Part shown: positions 26,230 to 34,108 of the stretch, in pieces
Layout: every line of letters begins with the position of its first letter
How positions within the stretch are numbered: position 1 is the first letter of the stretch
NCBI GenBank assembly: GCA_026389455.1
Contig: JAPLHV010000087.1
Coordinates: forward strand, 1 to 36,366
Length of the DNA: 36,366 nucleotides
Direction: 5' to 3'
Source of the DNA: Coprothermobacterota bacterium
Lineage (GTDB): Bacteria > Caldisericota > JANLFM01
The notes under the pieces: model-generated
Told to the model about the DNA's origin: nothing
The model's database searches: none
The model's input: only the letters and a program-made list of their open reading frames with translations
Position numbers and translations under genes: made by a program

Positions 26230-27090
26230 TCAAGCTGGCTTGAACGCCCGCACCTGAATGCTGGTGGCAAAAACCTCCAATTCCCCTGCATTGAGCTGCT
26301 GGTCGAAAGCCCGCAATTCCTCCACGGTTGCCGGCCGGCGTGGTTTTGCCTCCCGATCGCTGCAGCAGGAAGGTTCCTCGTCTGGCCGCTTGGCTCCGGC
26401 CGGCAGCTCGCTGAGGATTTCTACCCCCCGGAAGCCGGCTTCGGCGATGGCAGCCAGGTACTCCTCTTTGGACACGGCTCCCGCCAAACATGAGACGTAC
26501 AAATCGGGAGAATCCTTCATCGAAGCGGGAAGCTCGCCCACCAGGACGATGTCCGAAACCATCAACCGGCCTCCCGGCTTCAAAACGCGGAAGGCTTCAC
26601 GAAAGACGCGGGGCTTGTCGGGGGAAAGGTTGATGACGCAATTGGAGATCACCACCTCCACCGAAGCATCAGCCGCCGGCAGGTTCTCGATCTCCCCCAA
26701 GCGGAACTCCACATTGTGATACCCGTGGCTTCGGGCGGTGGCCCGAGCCTGGTCGATCATCGGGGGAGTCATATCCACACCGATTACCCGGCCTCCTTCG
26801 CCTACGACAGATGCGGCCAGGAAACAGTCGATCCCGCCACCCGAACCCAGGTCCAATACCACTTCTCCTTTGGAGAGGTCGGCAAGAGCGGTGGGGTTCC
26901 CGCATCCCAGTCCCAGGTTAGCTTCCCTCGGGATCGCGCCCAACTCTTCCTCGCTGTAGCCGATCCGCTTGCCGACTGCTGTCTCCAATGAGAGTGGTTC
27001 ATTATTTCCGCAGCCGCAACCACACTTTCCCTGGGTGACTACCGCAGCGTAGGCTTCCCGCACTACAGTGTGAATGTCGCTTTTTTCCAT
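26230..27090 (-). CDS. arsM: Arsenite S-adenosylmethionine methyltransferase
   Basis: 286 aa. Methylates As(III) to volatile or less bound methylarsenicals using SAM and thiols. SAM-binding motif VLDLGSGGGIDCFLA (motif I), GVDMTPPMI and VLKPGGRLMVSDIV are present. The three conserved arsenic-binding cysteines are visible: C63 (GLGCGNPTA), C151 (SNCVINLSPDK) and C201 (VSCLAGAVSKEEY). An extra Cys-rich N-terminal segment KCGCGCG (residues 22-28) is typical of bacterial ArsM. Start ATG follows GAAAGGAG. It lies four bases after the AbrB-type gene, so they form one operon. Confidence 0.95.
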   Translation of the reverse strand: MEKSDIHTVVREAYAAVVTQGKCGCGCGNNEPLSLETAVGKRIGYSEEELGAIPREANLGLGCGNPTALADLSKGEVVLDLGSGGGIDCFLAASVVGEGGRVIGVDMTPPMIDQARATARSHGYHNVEFRLGEIENLPAADASVEVVISNCVINLSPDKPRVFREAFRVLKPGGRLMVSDIVLVGELPASMKDSPDLYVSCLAGAVSKEEYLAAIAEAGFRGVEILSELPAGAKRPDEEPSCCSDREAKPRRPATVEELRAFDQQLNAGELEVFATSIQVRAFKPA

Positions 27091-27094
27091 CTTT

Positions 27095-27388
27095 CTACTC
27101 CTTTCCTTTGCTCGATTCGGGACCTCTCATCAAGGGTTCCAACAACGTTTTCACCATTTCCGCCAGTTGATTCGCCGGCGTTAGACACAAAGCGATAACT
27201 TTCCCGTCCCGTTCCAAGGCGGTGATGGCCAGCTTATCGCCTGGCGCAATCCCTGCAGCTTCGCGGAGTTCTTTGGGCAAGACCATCTGACCTTTGGCGT
27301 CCACACTGACAATGGCCACGACTTTGCAGCAAGTGCCGGTGTCTTTCGTTGGTGGACAGCAGTCCGTTTCGTTTTCGGTTGACTCCAT
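27095..27388 (-). CDS. AbrB/MazE/SpoVT-type DNA-binding protein with N-terminal vicinal cysteines
   Basis: 97 aa. The swapped-hairpin AbrB fold is clear: VVAIVSVDAKGQMVLPKELR, EAAGIAPGDKLAI, then a C-terminal helix NQLAEMVKTLLEPLM. The first 22 residues add two vicinal Cys pairs (C10-C11, C20-C21), an arrangement that could bind As(III) or Hg(II). This resembles the HgcAB-associated/ArsM-associated AbrB group. No ArsR is present, so this protein may be the operon's sensor; that is inference. Start ATG has GAAAGGAG upstream. Confidence 0.85.
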   Translation of the reverse strand: MESTENETDCCPPTKDTGTCCKVVAIVSVDAKGQMVLPKELREAAGIAPGDKLAITALERDGKVIALCLTPANQLAEMVKTLLEPLMRGPESSKGKE

Positions 27389-27420
27389 CCGACTCCTTTC
27401 ATGGGTAACTGATGAATCAG

Positions 27421-27455
27421 ATTATATAGATAATACAGAAAAATCAGAATGTCAA
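27421..27455 (-). promoter_or_regulatory. Candidate promoter of the abrB-arsM operon
   Basis: On the minus strand TTGACA (27450-27455) matches the -35 consensus exactly and TATAAT (27421-27426) the -10 exactly, but 23 bases separate them. TATTAT (27430-27435) would give 14. The abnormal spacing could mean regulator-dependent activation or a different partner element. Bases 27456-27594 hold nothing recognisable. Confidence 0.45.
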
Positions 27456-27594
27456 GAATTATCAAAAAAGGACAGATTGGTGAAAGAAGATGGATGGGAT
27501 CGTTGGAGATAATGGGGTGTTAACGATTGAGCCAAACTGGCAATGAAAGAGCCGGCCGCTCCAACAGACCCTGCCTTGCGCTATGGATCACATC

Positions 27595-28674
27595 CTAGGG
27601 CGTTGCCTGCTTCCCGATGACCTTGTCTGCCTGGGCAAGCAGATCTGCGGGGATGGTCACTCCGAATTCTCCGGCCGCATCCAGGTTGAAGAGTAGGAGG
27701 GTTTCACTTACCAGCTCGATCGGTAGATCCCCCGGCGAAACTCCTCCCAGCACCTGCATGGCCAGACGGGTCATGTCCCTTCCTCCCTGGTCGTAGTCAC
27801 GCGCGCGGGCGGCGATCGCTCCTTTTGTCACGGGGTCTGCCTGGAAGGCAAAGATCGGCGTGTGGCTAGTACGCGCGGCTTGGATGATGGCGACCATCGA
27901 TCCGCTGGTGAGGTTGTCGACGATCTGGACGATAGCGTCCAGTCCCTGCGCAGTCAGCGCAAGGACAGCATCGGCAACATCCGAGGAGGAATTCACCGGT
28001 GTCGTAATCAGCTCGATGCCGGCGTTTTGCGAGGTCCGTTGAAATTCCTCGATGGAGGCAACCGCGTTGATCTCCCCGGGGCAGAAGAGGGTCCCGATCC
28101 GGTGCAAGTGTGGAAACAAACGGAGGAGCAGGCCGATCGTGCCATCGAAGTCCGGCGCCACGCTGATCCCGGTAATATCCGACCGATGCCGCTGGAAGGA
28201 TTCCCCCACTCCGGTGATCAGCGGGTAGGCGACGTTGCCGAAGACCATCGGGATCCCTTGGATTCGCTGCAATGCAGCCTGGAGGGCGGGAGTCCCCGAA
28301 GTCAGGAGGAGGTCGGGAGGGTTCTGTCGCACCTCGTCGAGGATTTGGGCGAGCGTCCCCAGGTCGGCCTGGGCGTTGTACAGTTGCAGCGAAAAGTCCT
28401 CTCCTTCCGTCCAACCGGCCTCGACAAAGCCCTCGCGCAGGCCTGCCAGGGTTTGCTCGTTAAGGGGATTGTCACTGTAGGCAACGTAGGCCAACCGGGC
28501 ACACGGGGAGGGCGCCGAGGCGGGAATGGGACGATCGGAAAGGAGCAGCGCAGCAGCCATCAGAATTAGCAATAGAAACCCCAAAGCCAAGCCCTGAAAA
28601 GCCCCGAAAGGATTGCGGGGAGAATGGCCTGCCGGATTGGCCTGGGGAGTGTGGGAGAATAGTCCTGGAACCAT
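27595..28674 (-). CDS. ABC transporter substrate-binding protein, PF04392 (TrpX-like) type, membrane-anchored
   Basis: 359 aa. An N-terminal hydrophobic helix (about 28-46) anchors or exports the protein. The periplasmic-binding fold follows: ARLAYVAYSDNPLNEQTLAGLREG, PPDLLLTSGTPALQAAL, IPMVFGNVAYP, ITGISVAPDF, LDAIVQIVDNLTSG, TPIFAFQADPVTKGAIA and FNLDAAGEFGVTIP. Members bind amino acids or aromatic ligands. No permease or ATPase gene is adjacent, so it may act as a stand-alone sensor or with a distant transporter. TATACT lies only about ten bases before the ATG with no SD, so a leaderless mRNA is possible. Confidence 0.85.
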   Translation of the reverse strand: MVPGLFSHTPQANPAGHSPRNPFGAFQGLALGFLLLILMAAALLLSDRPIPASAPSPCARLAYVAYSDNPLNEQTLAGLREGFVEAGWTEGEDFSLQLYNAQADLGTLAQILDEVRQNPPDLLLTSGTPALQAALQRIQGIPMVFGNVAYPLITGVGESFQRHRSDITGISVAPDFDGTIGLLLRLFPHLHRIGTLFCPGEINAVASIEEFQRTSQNAGIELITTPVNSSSDVADAVLALTAQGLDAIVQIVDNLTSGSMVAIIQAARTSHTPIFAFQADPVTKGAIAARARDYDQGGRDMTRLAMQVLGGVSPGDLPIELVSETLLLFNLDAAGEFGVTIPADLLAQADKVIGKQATP

Positions 28675-28853
28675 CGCATCTCAGTATAGCGGGATTGAGG
28701 GGAGTGGGACACACCTCCATGGAAGCGCGTACTTCGTTACGCTTGCTGCTGGCGAAATTCGGTCGGCTGGGGAAAACCACTAATCTGGGGTTCCTGGCAA
28801 TTTACCTGGAGCCAGACCAGTCATCCTGGAAAATAGTATTATGTCCCGGATTA

Positions 28854-31800
28854 TTAGTTGGGCAGCAGGGTTGCCCCCAGGTAGGTGATCAAGGCGCGCG
28901 TTTCATAGACGGTCATACCGTAGCCGTAGGTATACTTGTCGGCCGTCGCATAGGAATTCGATTCCACTCGCAAGTACAGCTGGTATTGATGTCCGGGTTG
29001 CAGGACCGCTTTTTGCTCCAAGGTGACAAAACCGTTGGTGCCATGCTGTTTGTCCCATGTTTTGCCAATGATTGATCCGGCGCCGGTCCATGCCGTGGGG
29101 GTGTTCCCCTCCGCGTCCTTCCCGGTGGTGAGATTCCAGATGCCGAGGTTGGCTTGAAGGTTAATCGAGACATCACCGTTCGGTATTTTCCCGATATAGA
29201 GGTCAGTTTGGAGGTTGACCCGGAAAATGACTGAAGCGGGAAACAGGCCTTGATAGGTAAAAGGCCTGGAATCCTGCATCACTCCTTTGATCTCCGCGCT
29301 GTATACATCGAAAGGCTTGAAGACGGCGTCACACCGGAATTTCACCCCCAGGATTCCTGGGGGAGCAGCCAGCCCGTCGCTCTTGGTGAAACTCATCTGA
29401 CCGCCCTTACCGCTTTCGGTTGCGGTCATCGTGTTCATTTCTGTACGCCAATAGGGGTTGGGTGTGTTCCACGGGTAGACGAGGGAGAAAGCCTGGGCGC
29501 CGCCTGAACGAGCCCAGGCGAACCCGCAGCCGTAGAGGATGGTGCCGGTGGTGGAGAGCTGGTAGTCTTCGTTGTAGATATCCACCGAGAAACTGGGAGA
29601 TAACGGGGCGGGAAGAGCGCTGTCCAGCAGTTGGGTAGTCCAGCCGGGACCTTGGTATTGCGGCGCTGCCGAGCCAAAGTCGGAGAGAAGCAGGAGCCAA
29701 TCGGTGGAAGGACCAAGGAATTGGCTTTGTGTGGAATCCCAACAGTCGTAGGCAGGACCCTCCGGCACTGCCAGCACCCTGGCCGCTGTCGGCTCCATTC
29801 CTGCGCCATTCTCGCTCTTGTAGATCCCGCCCGCACGGGTGCCGGCAAAGAGAATTCGCGGGGAAGCTGGAGCGATCACCAGACAGATCACCTCGTTGTT
29901 CGTCCACCCGCTGTTGGCGATGAGCCAGGAAAAGCCGCCATTCGTGCTGCCAAATACTCCGCCTCCCCAGGTGGCAGCGTAGAGGATCTGCGGATGGAGA
30001 GGATTGATCGCCAGGGAACGCACATCCCTGCTGGTGAGGCCGCTGGAAGCGGAACTCCAATGGGCTCCCCCATCGGTGCTCTTGAAGACCCCGTCGTCGG
30101 TGCCGGCGTAGAGTACCTGGGAATTGCCAGGGTCAATGATCAGGGAATACACAGTGTTGTTCGTCAGCCCGGTGGAGGAAGGAGCCCAGCTTTCCCCACC
30201 ATTGCTGCTCTTAAAAACCCCGCCGCCCAAGGTGCCGGCATAGAGGGTCTGAGGGTTGGAGGGGTCGATGTCCAGGCACATCACAATGTTGTTCGTCAGC
30301 CCGGTGGAGGAAGGAGCCCAGCTTTCCCCGCCATTGCTGCTCTTAAAAACCCCGTCGTAGGTGCCAGTGTAGAGCACCTGGGAATTGCCAGGGTCAATGA
30401 TCAGGGAATACACAAGGCTGTTCCTCAATCCGGTGGAGGACGAGGTCCAGTCCCCCCCGCCAGTGCTGCTCTTAAAAACCCCGCCGCCAAAGGTACCGGC
30501 GTAGAGGATCTGGGGGTTGGAGGGATCGATGGCCTGGCACATCACAGCGCTGTTCGTCAGCCCGCTGGAGGACGCGCTCCAGCCGGTTCCACCGTTGCTG
30601 CTTTTGAACACCCCGCTGCCCAAGGTGCCGGCGTAGAGGATCTGAGGGTTGGAGGGGTCGATGACTAGAGAATACACAGCGCTGTTCGTCAATCCGCTGG
30701 ATGTGGCGCTCCAGTTAGTAGCCAGCCTGGAGGGATTGGTCAAGTTAACCAGGGGTGTCGGGTTGCTGGTCGGTACCAGGGCATCCATCGTGGTGAGAAC
30801 TGCCGATCGCACCCCATAGGTCGCCTCGTCGCGGGTTTGGATGGCGAAGAACTGAGCCCGGGAAAACACGTCCTGCCCGCCCAGGAAGAGGGGATCCTTC
30901 GCGTTGGTGGTAGTGAGGTTGGCGCTGTAGGCCACGAGGCGGGTGGCTCCGATCAGGAAGCGATCCACCTCGGCGTTCAGGTTGGGCGTGTAGTATTGGG
31001 TGAGATAGGTTTGGGCTTCCTGTCCGCTAGGGTCGCGGTGGTTGAGGGTCTCGGTGTAAATCTGGACGCCGCGGTACTCGTAGAAGAGCAAGCCGGCGAA
31101 GTAGGACTCGTAAGCCAGGTAGTAGTCCATCAAGCGCTGCGGCTGGAAGGTCCAAGTGGCAGTGTTGGTAAGTATATTGGCGGAAAGCCAGGAATCGAGC
31201 AGGCCATCCGAGCCATCCGATGGGGCGATGGCATTGTGGATGCCGTCCACGCAGACCGGGATGTCCCAGGCCCCGGCGACATTGCTGCAGAACTGGTTGA
31301 CATCAACCTGGATGTTCGGCGTGGTGGGGGTCTTGCCTTGAGTAAAATAGGCCAAGCCTTCCGGGGTAGGCAGGTTGTAGTGGGTGCCGATGCGGTTGAT
31401 GTAGTCCTTCACCTGGGCGTTGAGAATGGTGTCGATGATCTTGGCCTGCATCTGCTTCAGTTGGGCGAAGAGCTTGGTGAAGTCGGCTTCGATGCGGGCC
31501 AGAGAAGCCTGGATATCCTGCAATTGAACCTTCATCTGGTCGAGGCGTGCCAGGACATCGGCACCCTGCCCCTTGTTGCCCGTCAAAAGGCTCATCACCC
31601 AGCCGCAGGCCTTCTCCTTGGTCCAACTTTTCGCCCCCTCCTTCACCCCTTCGTAGGCAGCCTTCAGTAATCTAGAGGCGATCGCGACGCCGATCCCGCT
31701 CGGTTCGAAGACCAGGTTTGCAGCTGCTGGTCCTTCCCCTCCTGGAAGAGGCTCGTTCAGCTTGACCCAGTAACCGTAGCCGGGGGTGAACTTGCGCAGC

Positions 31801-32375
31801 TCGTTCTTCACTGAGAAGTAGCGGTCCTCCCGCCAGCTGTAGATGTCGCCCGCGAGGATCCCGGCATCGAAGGCTTGCTGAAGCGAGTAGGTCTGGTCTC
31901 TCCATTCGACCTTGACCTTGGCAGCGTCATCCCAGCTGATCTCCCCCAGGAAAGGATAGCCGACCAGATTCCAGCCTTCATAGAGGGCGCGGAGATGCCG
32001 GATAGGGATGGATGTCCCTTGCAGCGTGAGGTTGACAGCTTCCGGCACCCGTAACCAATAACCTACCCCGGGCTGGAGGGAGATCTGGGTATAGGGGTGG
32101 TAGGTATGTTCGATCGAATCGTACTCTACCAGGTACCAGGGCTTGGGCAGGTCAGCAAAGACTACCAGGGGCGAGGGGTCGGTCACGAAGGGGAGCGAGA
32201 TCAGGTTCCAGCCGGCAATCAGGTGGAACTGATGAAGGGCTGGTTCTGGCGGCGGATAGGTAGTAGCAAGGTCATCGCTGTCCTGCGCGATAACCGTCAG
32301 AGGGCCGAGGGAAAATGCGAGCACACAAAGCACCAAGGCAAAAACCAAACGCCGTTTCCACGGACCCTGCACCAT
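28854..32375 (-). CDS. Large secreted protein: two GWNL domains, coiled coil, seven-blade Asp-box propeller, C-terminal beta domain
   Basis: 1173 aa. Signal peptide 1-30. Two related N-terminal units centred on AGWNLISLP (54-62) and EGWNLVGYP (133-141), each ending in a GYW motif (GVGYWLRVP, GYGYWVKLN). A helical segment with a coiled coil (270-325) and a mainly helical region to about 550 follow. Seven propeller blades (about 553-855) each read IDPSNPQ-ILYAGT-GGGVFKSSNGG-W, with BNR/Asp-box turns (S-x-N-G-G-x-x-W). Blades 2/4 and 3/5 are nearly identical, a recent two-blade duplication. The C-terminal 320 residues look beta-rich. Likely binds extracellular polymer or protein; no catalytic motif seen. 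Start ATG has GGAGGT six bases upstream. Confidence 0.85.
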   Translation of the reverse strand: MVQGPWKRRLVFALVLCVLAFSLGPLTVIAQDSDDLATTYPPPEPALHQFHLIAGWNLISLPFVTDPSPLVVFADLPKPWYLVEYDSIEHTYHPYTQISLQPGVGYWLRVPEAVNLTLQGTSIPIRHLRALYEGWNLVGYPFLGEISWDDAAKVKVEWRDQTYSLQQAFDAGILAGDIYSWREDRYFSVKNELRKFTPGYGYWVKLNEPLPGGEGPAAANLVFEPSGIGVAIASRLLKAAYEGVKEGAKSWTKEKACGWVMSLLTGNKGQGADVLARLDQMKVQLQDIQASLARIEADFTKLFAQLKQMQAKIIDTILNAQVKDYINRIGTHYNLPTPEGLAYFTQGKTPTTPNIQVDVNQFCSNVAGAWDIPVCVDGIHNAIAPSDGSDGLLDSWLSANILTNTATWTFQPQRLMDYYLAYESYFAGLLFYEYRGVQIYTETLNHRDPSGQEAQTYLTQYYTPNLNAEVDRFLIGATRLVAYSANLTTTNAKDPLFLGGQDVFSRAQFFAIQTRDEATYGVRSAVLTTMDALVPTSNPTPLVNLTNPSRLATNWSATSSGLTNSAVYSLVIDPSNPQILYAGTLGSGVFKSSNGGTGWSASSSGLTNSAVMCQAIDPSNPQILYAGTFGGGVFKSSTGGGDWTSSSTGLRNSLVYSLIIDPGNSQVLYTGTYDGVFKSSNGGESWAPSSTGLTNNIVMCLDIDPSNPQTLYAGTLGGGVFKSSNGGESWAPSSTGLTNNTVYSLIIDPGNSQVLYAGTDDGVFKSTDGGAHWSSASSGLTSRDVRSLAINPLHPQILYAATWGGGVFGSTNGGFSWLIANSGWTNNEVICLVIAPASPRILFAGTRAGGIYKSENGAGMEPTAARVLAVPEGPAYDCWDSTQSQFLGPSTDWLLLLSDFGSAAPQYQGPGWTTQLLDSALPAPLSPSFSVDIYNEDYQLSTTGTILYGCGFAWARSGGAQAFSLVYPWNTPNPYWRTEMNTMTATESGKGGQMSFTKSDGLAAPPGILGVKFRCDAVFKPFDVYSAEIKGVMQDSRPFTYQGLFPASVIFRVNLQTDLYIGKIPNGDVSINLQANLGIWNLTTGKDAEGNTPTAWTGAGSIIGKTWDKQHGTNGFVTLEQKAVLQPGHQYQLYLRVESNSYATADKYTYGYGMTVYETRALITYLGATLLPN
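29810..30725 (-). repeat. Tandem coding repeat, seven units of about 129-132 bp
   Basis: Encodes the seven propeller blades. The stretch around 30115-30240 nearly duplicates that around 30355-30480 (CTGGGAATTGCCAGGGTCAA and AATGATCAGGGAATACACA occur in both), showing a two-unit duplication of roughly 250 bp. Confidence 0.85.
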
Positions 32376-33191
32376 CTCTGTACCTCCATCCGAATTGAGT
32401 ACTCGTACGCAGAGGCGAGACTTCGCTACCGCGTACCATCAATAGTATAGACTCATGGCAAGAGGAAATATGTGGGGGGTCGGCATCAATAATTGAAAAT
32501 CATGGTTCCTTCTCATTTCAAGTGGATAAAATCCTACCTAGACATGCTGCCGCAGGCTGTTTAGTCCAGCTACCCTGCAATGATGGCGATGATGGTCTTA
32601 AGAATCTTGGTGGCCCCAGGGATAGTCATGCCCAGTTGGCTTCCGTCACTTCACTGCTGATGCCGCACTGGGGTGCGGCGGTCCCAGGAAAGCCGATAAT
32701 CTCAGGAGCGGTCTCAGTCCCAGGAACGGTCTCAGCCCCAGGAAAGGCGACAGTCACAGGAACGGTGTGAACCTTAGGAATGATCTCAGGTTTGCCGCAC
32801 TGGGGTGCGGCGGTCCCAGGAAAGCCGATAATCTCAGGAGCGGTCTCAGTCCCAGGAAAGCCGATGGTCACAGAAACAGTCTCAGTCCCAGGGATATGAT
32901 TTACGCCGGAGTGGTCCTCGTAGGGGCGGGTTTCAAACCCGCCCGCGCACGGGCTGTCTCGGCACAGTGACGCCTCATTCTCCAGGACACCCTGCCGGGG
33001 GCTGTCTAGCTGCCGCAAGTTGACTTGTTGTCGTCTGCCTTAATGATCCCGGAGAACTTGTTTACCCTCAGACTGCCTTACTCATTCAGTTTGAGAAAGA
33101 ACCGGCTTGTTCGACAATGAATGAATCGATACCATCGATGGAGAGGCAGATTGACTAGAAAAATCTACGCATGAGCAAAGGAGAGAAGACC
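32376..33191. other. Divergent intergenic region dominated by composite repeat copy B
   Basis: Apart from the repeat (32504-33085), 32376-32503 is the leader side of the propeller gene, with a TATACT box on the minus strand (32444-32449) but no good -35. 33086-33191 shows only the RBS of the next gene. The 130-residue frame at 32626-33018 (minus) arises from the 18-bp array and is not called a gene. Confidence 0.65.
32504..33085 (-). repeat. Composite interspersed repeat, copy B
   Basis: Minus-strand counterpart of copy A, with the same blocks in the same order. Its central array is better preserved: 18-base units such as CCTGGGACTGAGACCGTT, CCTGGGACTGAGACCGCT and CCTGAGATTATCGGCTTT run in tandem. 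Within it, a perfect 66-bp direct repeat occupies 32661-32726 and 32793-32858. Each copy starts with hairpin GCCGCAC-TGGG-GTGCGGC. The outer end is palindrome GGGCGGGTTTCAAACCCGCC (about 32926-32946). Confidence 0.8.
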
Positions 33192-33503
33192 ATGCCATTT
33201 CCACAGTACAGCTTCGAGATCGAAGTCGTTGAGGCGGACCAATCCATCTGCCATCGTTTGGGGGAGAAGTTCCGCTACCCCGACGAGATGGGCCAACTTT
33301 GCCCATGGTTGCTGGACAGCATCGGCGGGATGCTCCATGTGCTGGAATGGGGAGGAACCCTGCCTTGGACATACGCAGGCACTCCATACCAGAAACGGAT
33401 CGACCCCGAGGGCATCACCACCGAGTTCGTTCGCTGTCCGGATCCTACCGCTGCAGGCATCGTCGTGAAAATCACCCGAACCAGGCTCCCCGAGGAGAGA
33501 TGA
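33192..33503 (+). CDS. TIGR04076-like small protein
   Basis: 103 aa. Pattern of this small uncharacterised family: FEIEVVEAD, then ICHRLGEKFRYPDE, LCPWLLDSIGGML, LEWGGTLPW, FVRCPDP and IVVKITRTRL. The order G-D/E-F, LCP, GG-LPW, RCPDP is characteristic. Function is unknown in the family; the conserved Cys-Pro motifs hint at metal or cofactor binding. I take the ATG at 33192 because AAAGGAG lies eight bases upstream; the ATG at 33171 has no RBS. Confidence 0.65.
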   Translation: MPFPQYSFEIEVVEADQSICHRLGEKFRYPDEMGQLCPWLLDSIGGMLHVLEWGGTLPWTYAGTPYQKRIDPEGITTEFVRCPDPTAAGIVVKITRTRLPEER

Positions 33504-33515
33504 AGTCAGTAAAAA

Positions 33516-33548
33516 AATCCCCCAGCCCCGCTTCCGGGGTGGAGGATT
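33516..33548 (-). terminator. Rho-independent terminator (probably serving both convergent genes)
   Basis: Stem AATCC...GGATT enclosing CCCCG-CTTC-CGGGG. On the minus strand it is followed by seven T (33517-33511), ideal for the small minus-strand gene. On the plus strand it is followed by a T-rich CTCTTTCTTTT tail. Confidence 0.75.
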
Positions 33549-33566
33549 CTCTGGGTTCTCTTTCTT

Positions 33567-33770
33567 TTATGCTTGCTGCGGGTGAGCGATGAGTAAGAAG
33601 TAGGGGGAGGGATCGAAGGAAGCGATATTCTGCTTTTGCAGCGAGTGGGCCTTCAGGCTGCGTGGCCGGCGCTTAGCCGCCAGGTCATTCTTCATCTGCT
33701 CGGCGCGCTGGCCGAGGGTGGCCGCTAGGGCGGCGCTAGGGATCGTTCCTTCCATCATCATTCCGTTCAT
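33567..33770 (-). CDS. Small hypothetical protein, 67 aa
   Basis: Starts MNGMMMEGTIPSAALAATLG with GAGGAGAG four bases upstream, and ends just before a good terminator, so expression is credible. Basic middle (AAKRRPRSLKAHSLQKQN) and neutral ends; no TM helix. I do not recognise a family. A nested palindrome sits about 60 bases upstream. Confidence 0.5.
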   Translation of the reverse strand: MNGMMMEGTIPSAALAATLGQRAEQMKNDLAAKRRPRSLKAHSLQKQNIASFDPSPYFLLIAHPQQA

Positions 33771-33810
33771 CTTGCTCTCCTCTGTTCGTTTTTTCTTTCT
33801 GGAGGCATCA

Positions 33811-33858
33811 TTTCACAGGAGAGAGGCACATATCAAACTTTTGATAAGTTCTGTGAAA
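33811..33858. promoter_or_regulatory. Nested inverted repeats, possible operator
   Basis: Inner palindrome TATCAAA-CT-TTTGATA (33831-33846, seven-base perfect arms) lies within outer arms TTTCACAG (33811-33818) and CTGTGAAA (33851-33858). It is placed between the minus-strand small gene and a possible plus-strand frame, where a dimeric regulator could control either. Confidence 0.45.
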
Positions 33859-33881
33859 AAAATCTTTATTATCCTGCATGC

Positions 33882-34103
33882 ATGAGAGTTGCAGCCAATC
33901 ATTATCGTAGAGTTGTGTCAAGTATCGCCACACATGCAGGAAAAGGAAAAAATGAACAGAGTGGCGATCTCAATCAGATCATCGCCTCTGCTGAAACGGT
34001 ACGGCTATCAAACCAGCCACCCATTGTGATATTCGTAAGTGAGATGGAAGTGAAGAGAGCAGCCTTGGCGCCCAGCCTGGAGAGAATGGTTCGAAGGACT
34101 TAA
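33882..34103 (+). CDS. Doubtful open frame, 73 aa
   Basis: Open frame in the 338-base gap between two minus-strand genes, following an AT-rich stretch. No SD and no family resemblance (MRVAANHYRRVVSSIATHAG onward). Listed only because no better use of this interval is visible. Confidence 0.2.
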   Translation: MRVAANHYRRVVSSIATHAGKGKNEQSGDLNQIIASAETVRLSNQPPIVIFVSEMEVKRAALAPSLERMVRRT

Positions 34104-34108
34104 CTGGA

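Noticed and set aside
25959-26291. Minus-strand frame with repeated QDD-type residues
   Set aside because: Translation of the MITE-like tandem repeats, not a protein.
29631-31670. Long plus-strand frames opposite the propeller protein
   Set aside because: Arise from codon bias and repeats on the antisense strand; no RBS or family match, while the minus strand has blades and a signal peptide.
32661-32858. Possible CRISPR array
   Set aside because: Units are contiguous 18-mers with no unique spacers of regular length, and there are no cas genes nearby.
32626-33018. Minus-strand 130-residue frame with PGTETV-type repeats
   Set aside because: Comes from the 18-bp repeat array; no start signals, and the homologous region in copy A is not kept as the same frame. 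Kept as a repeat, not a gene.
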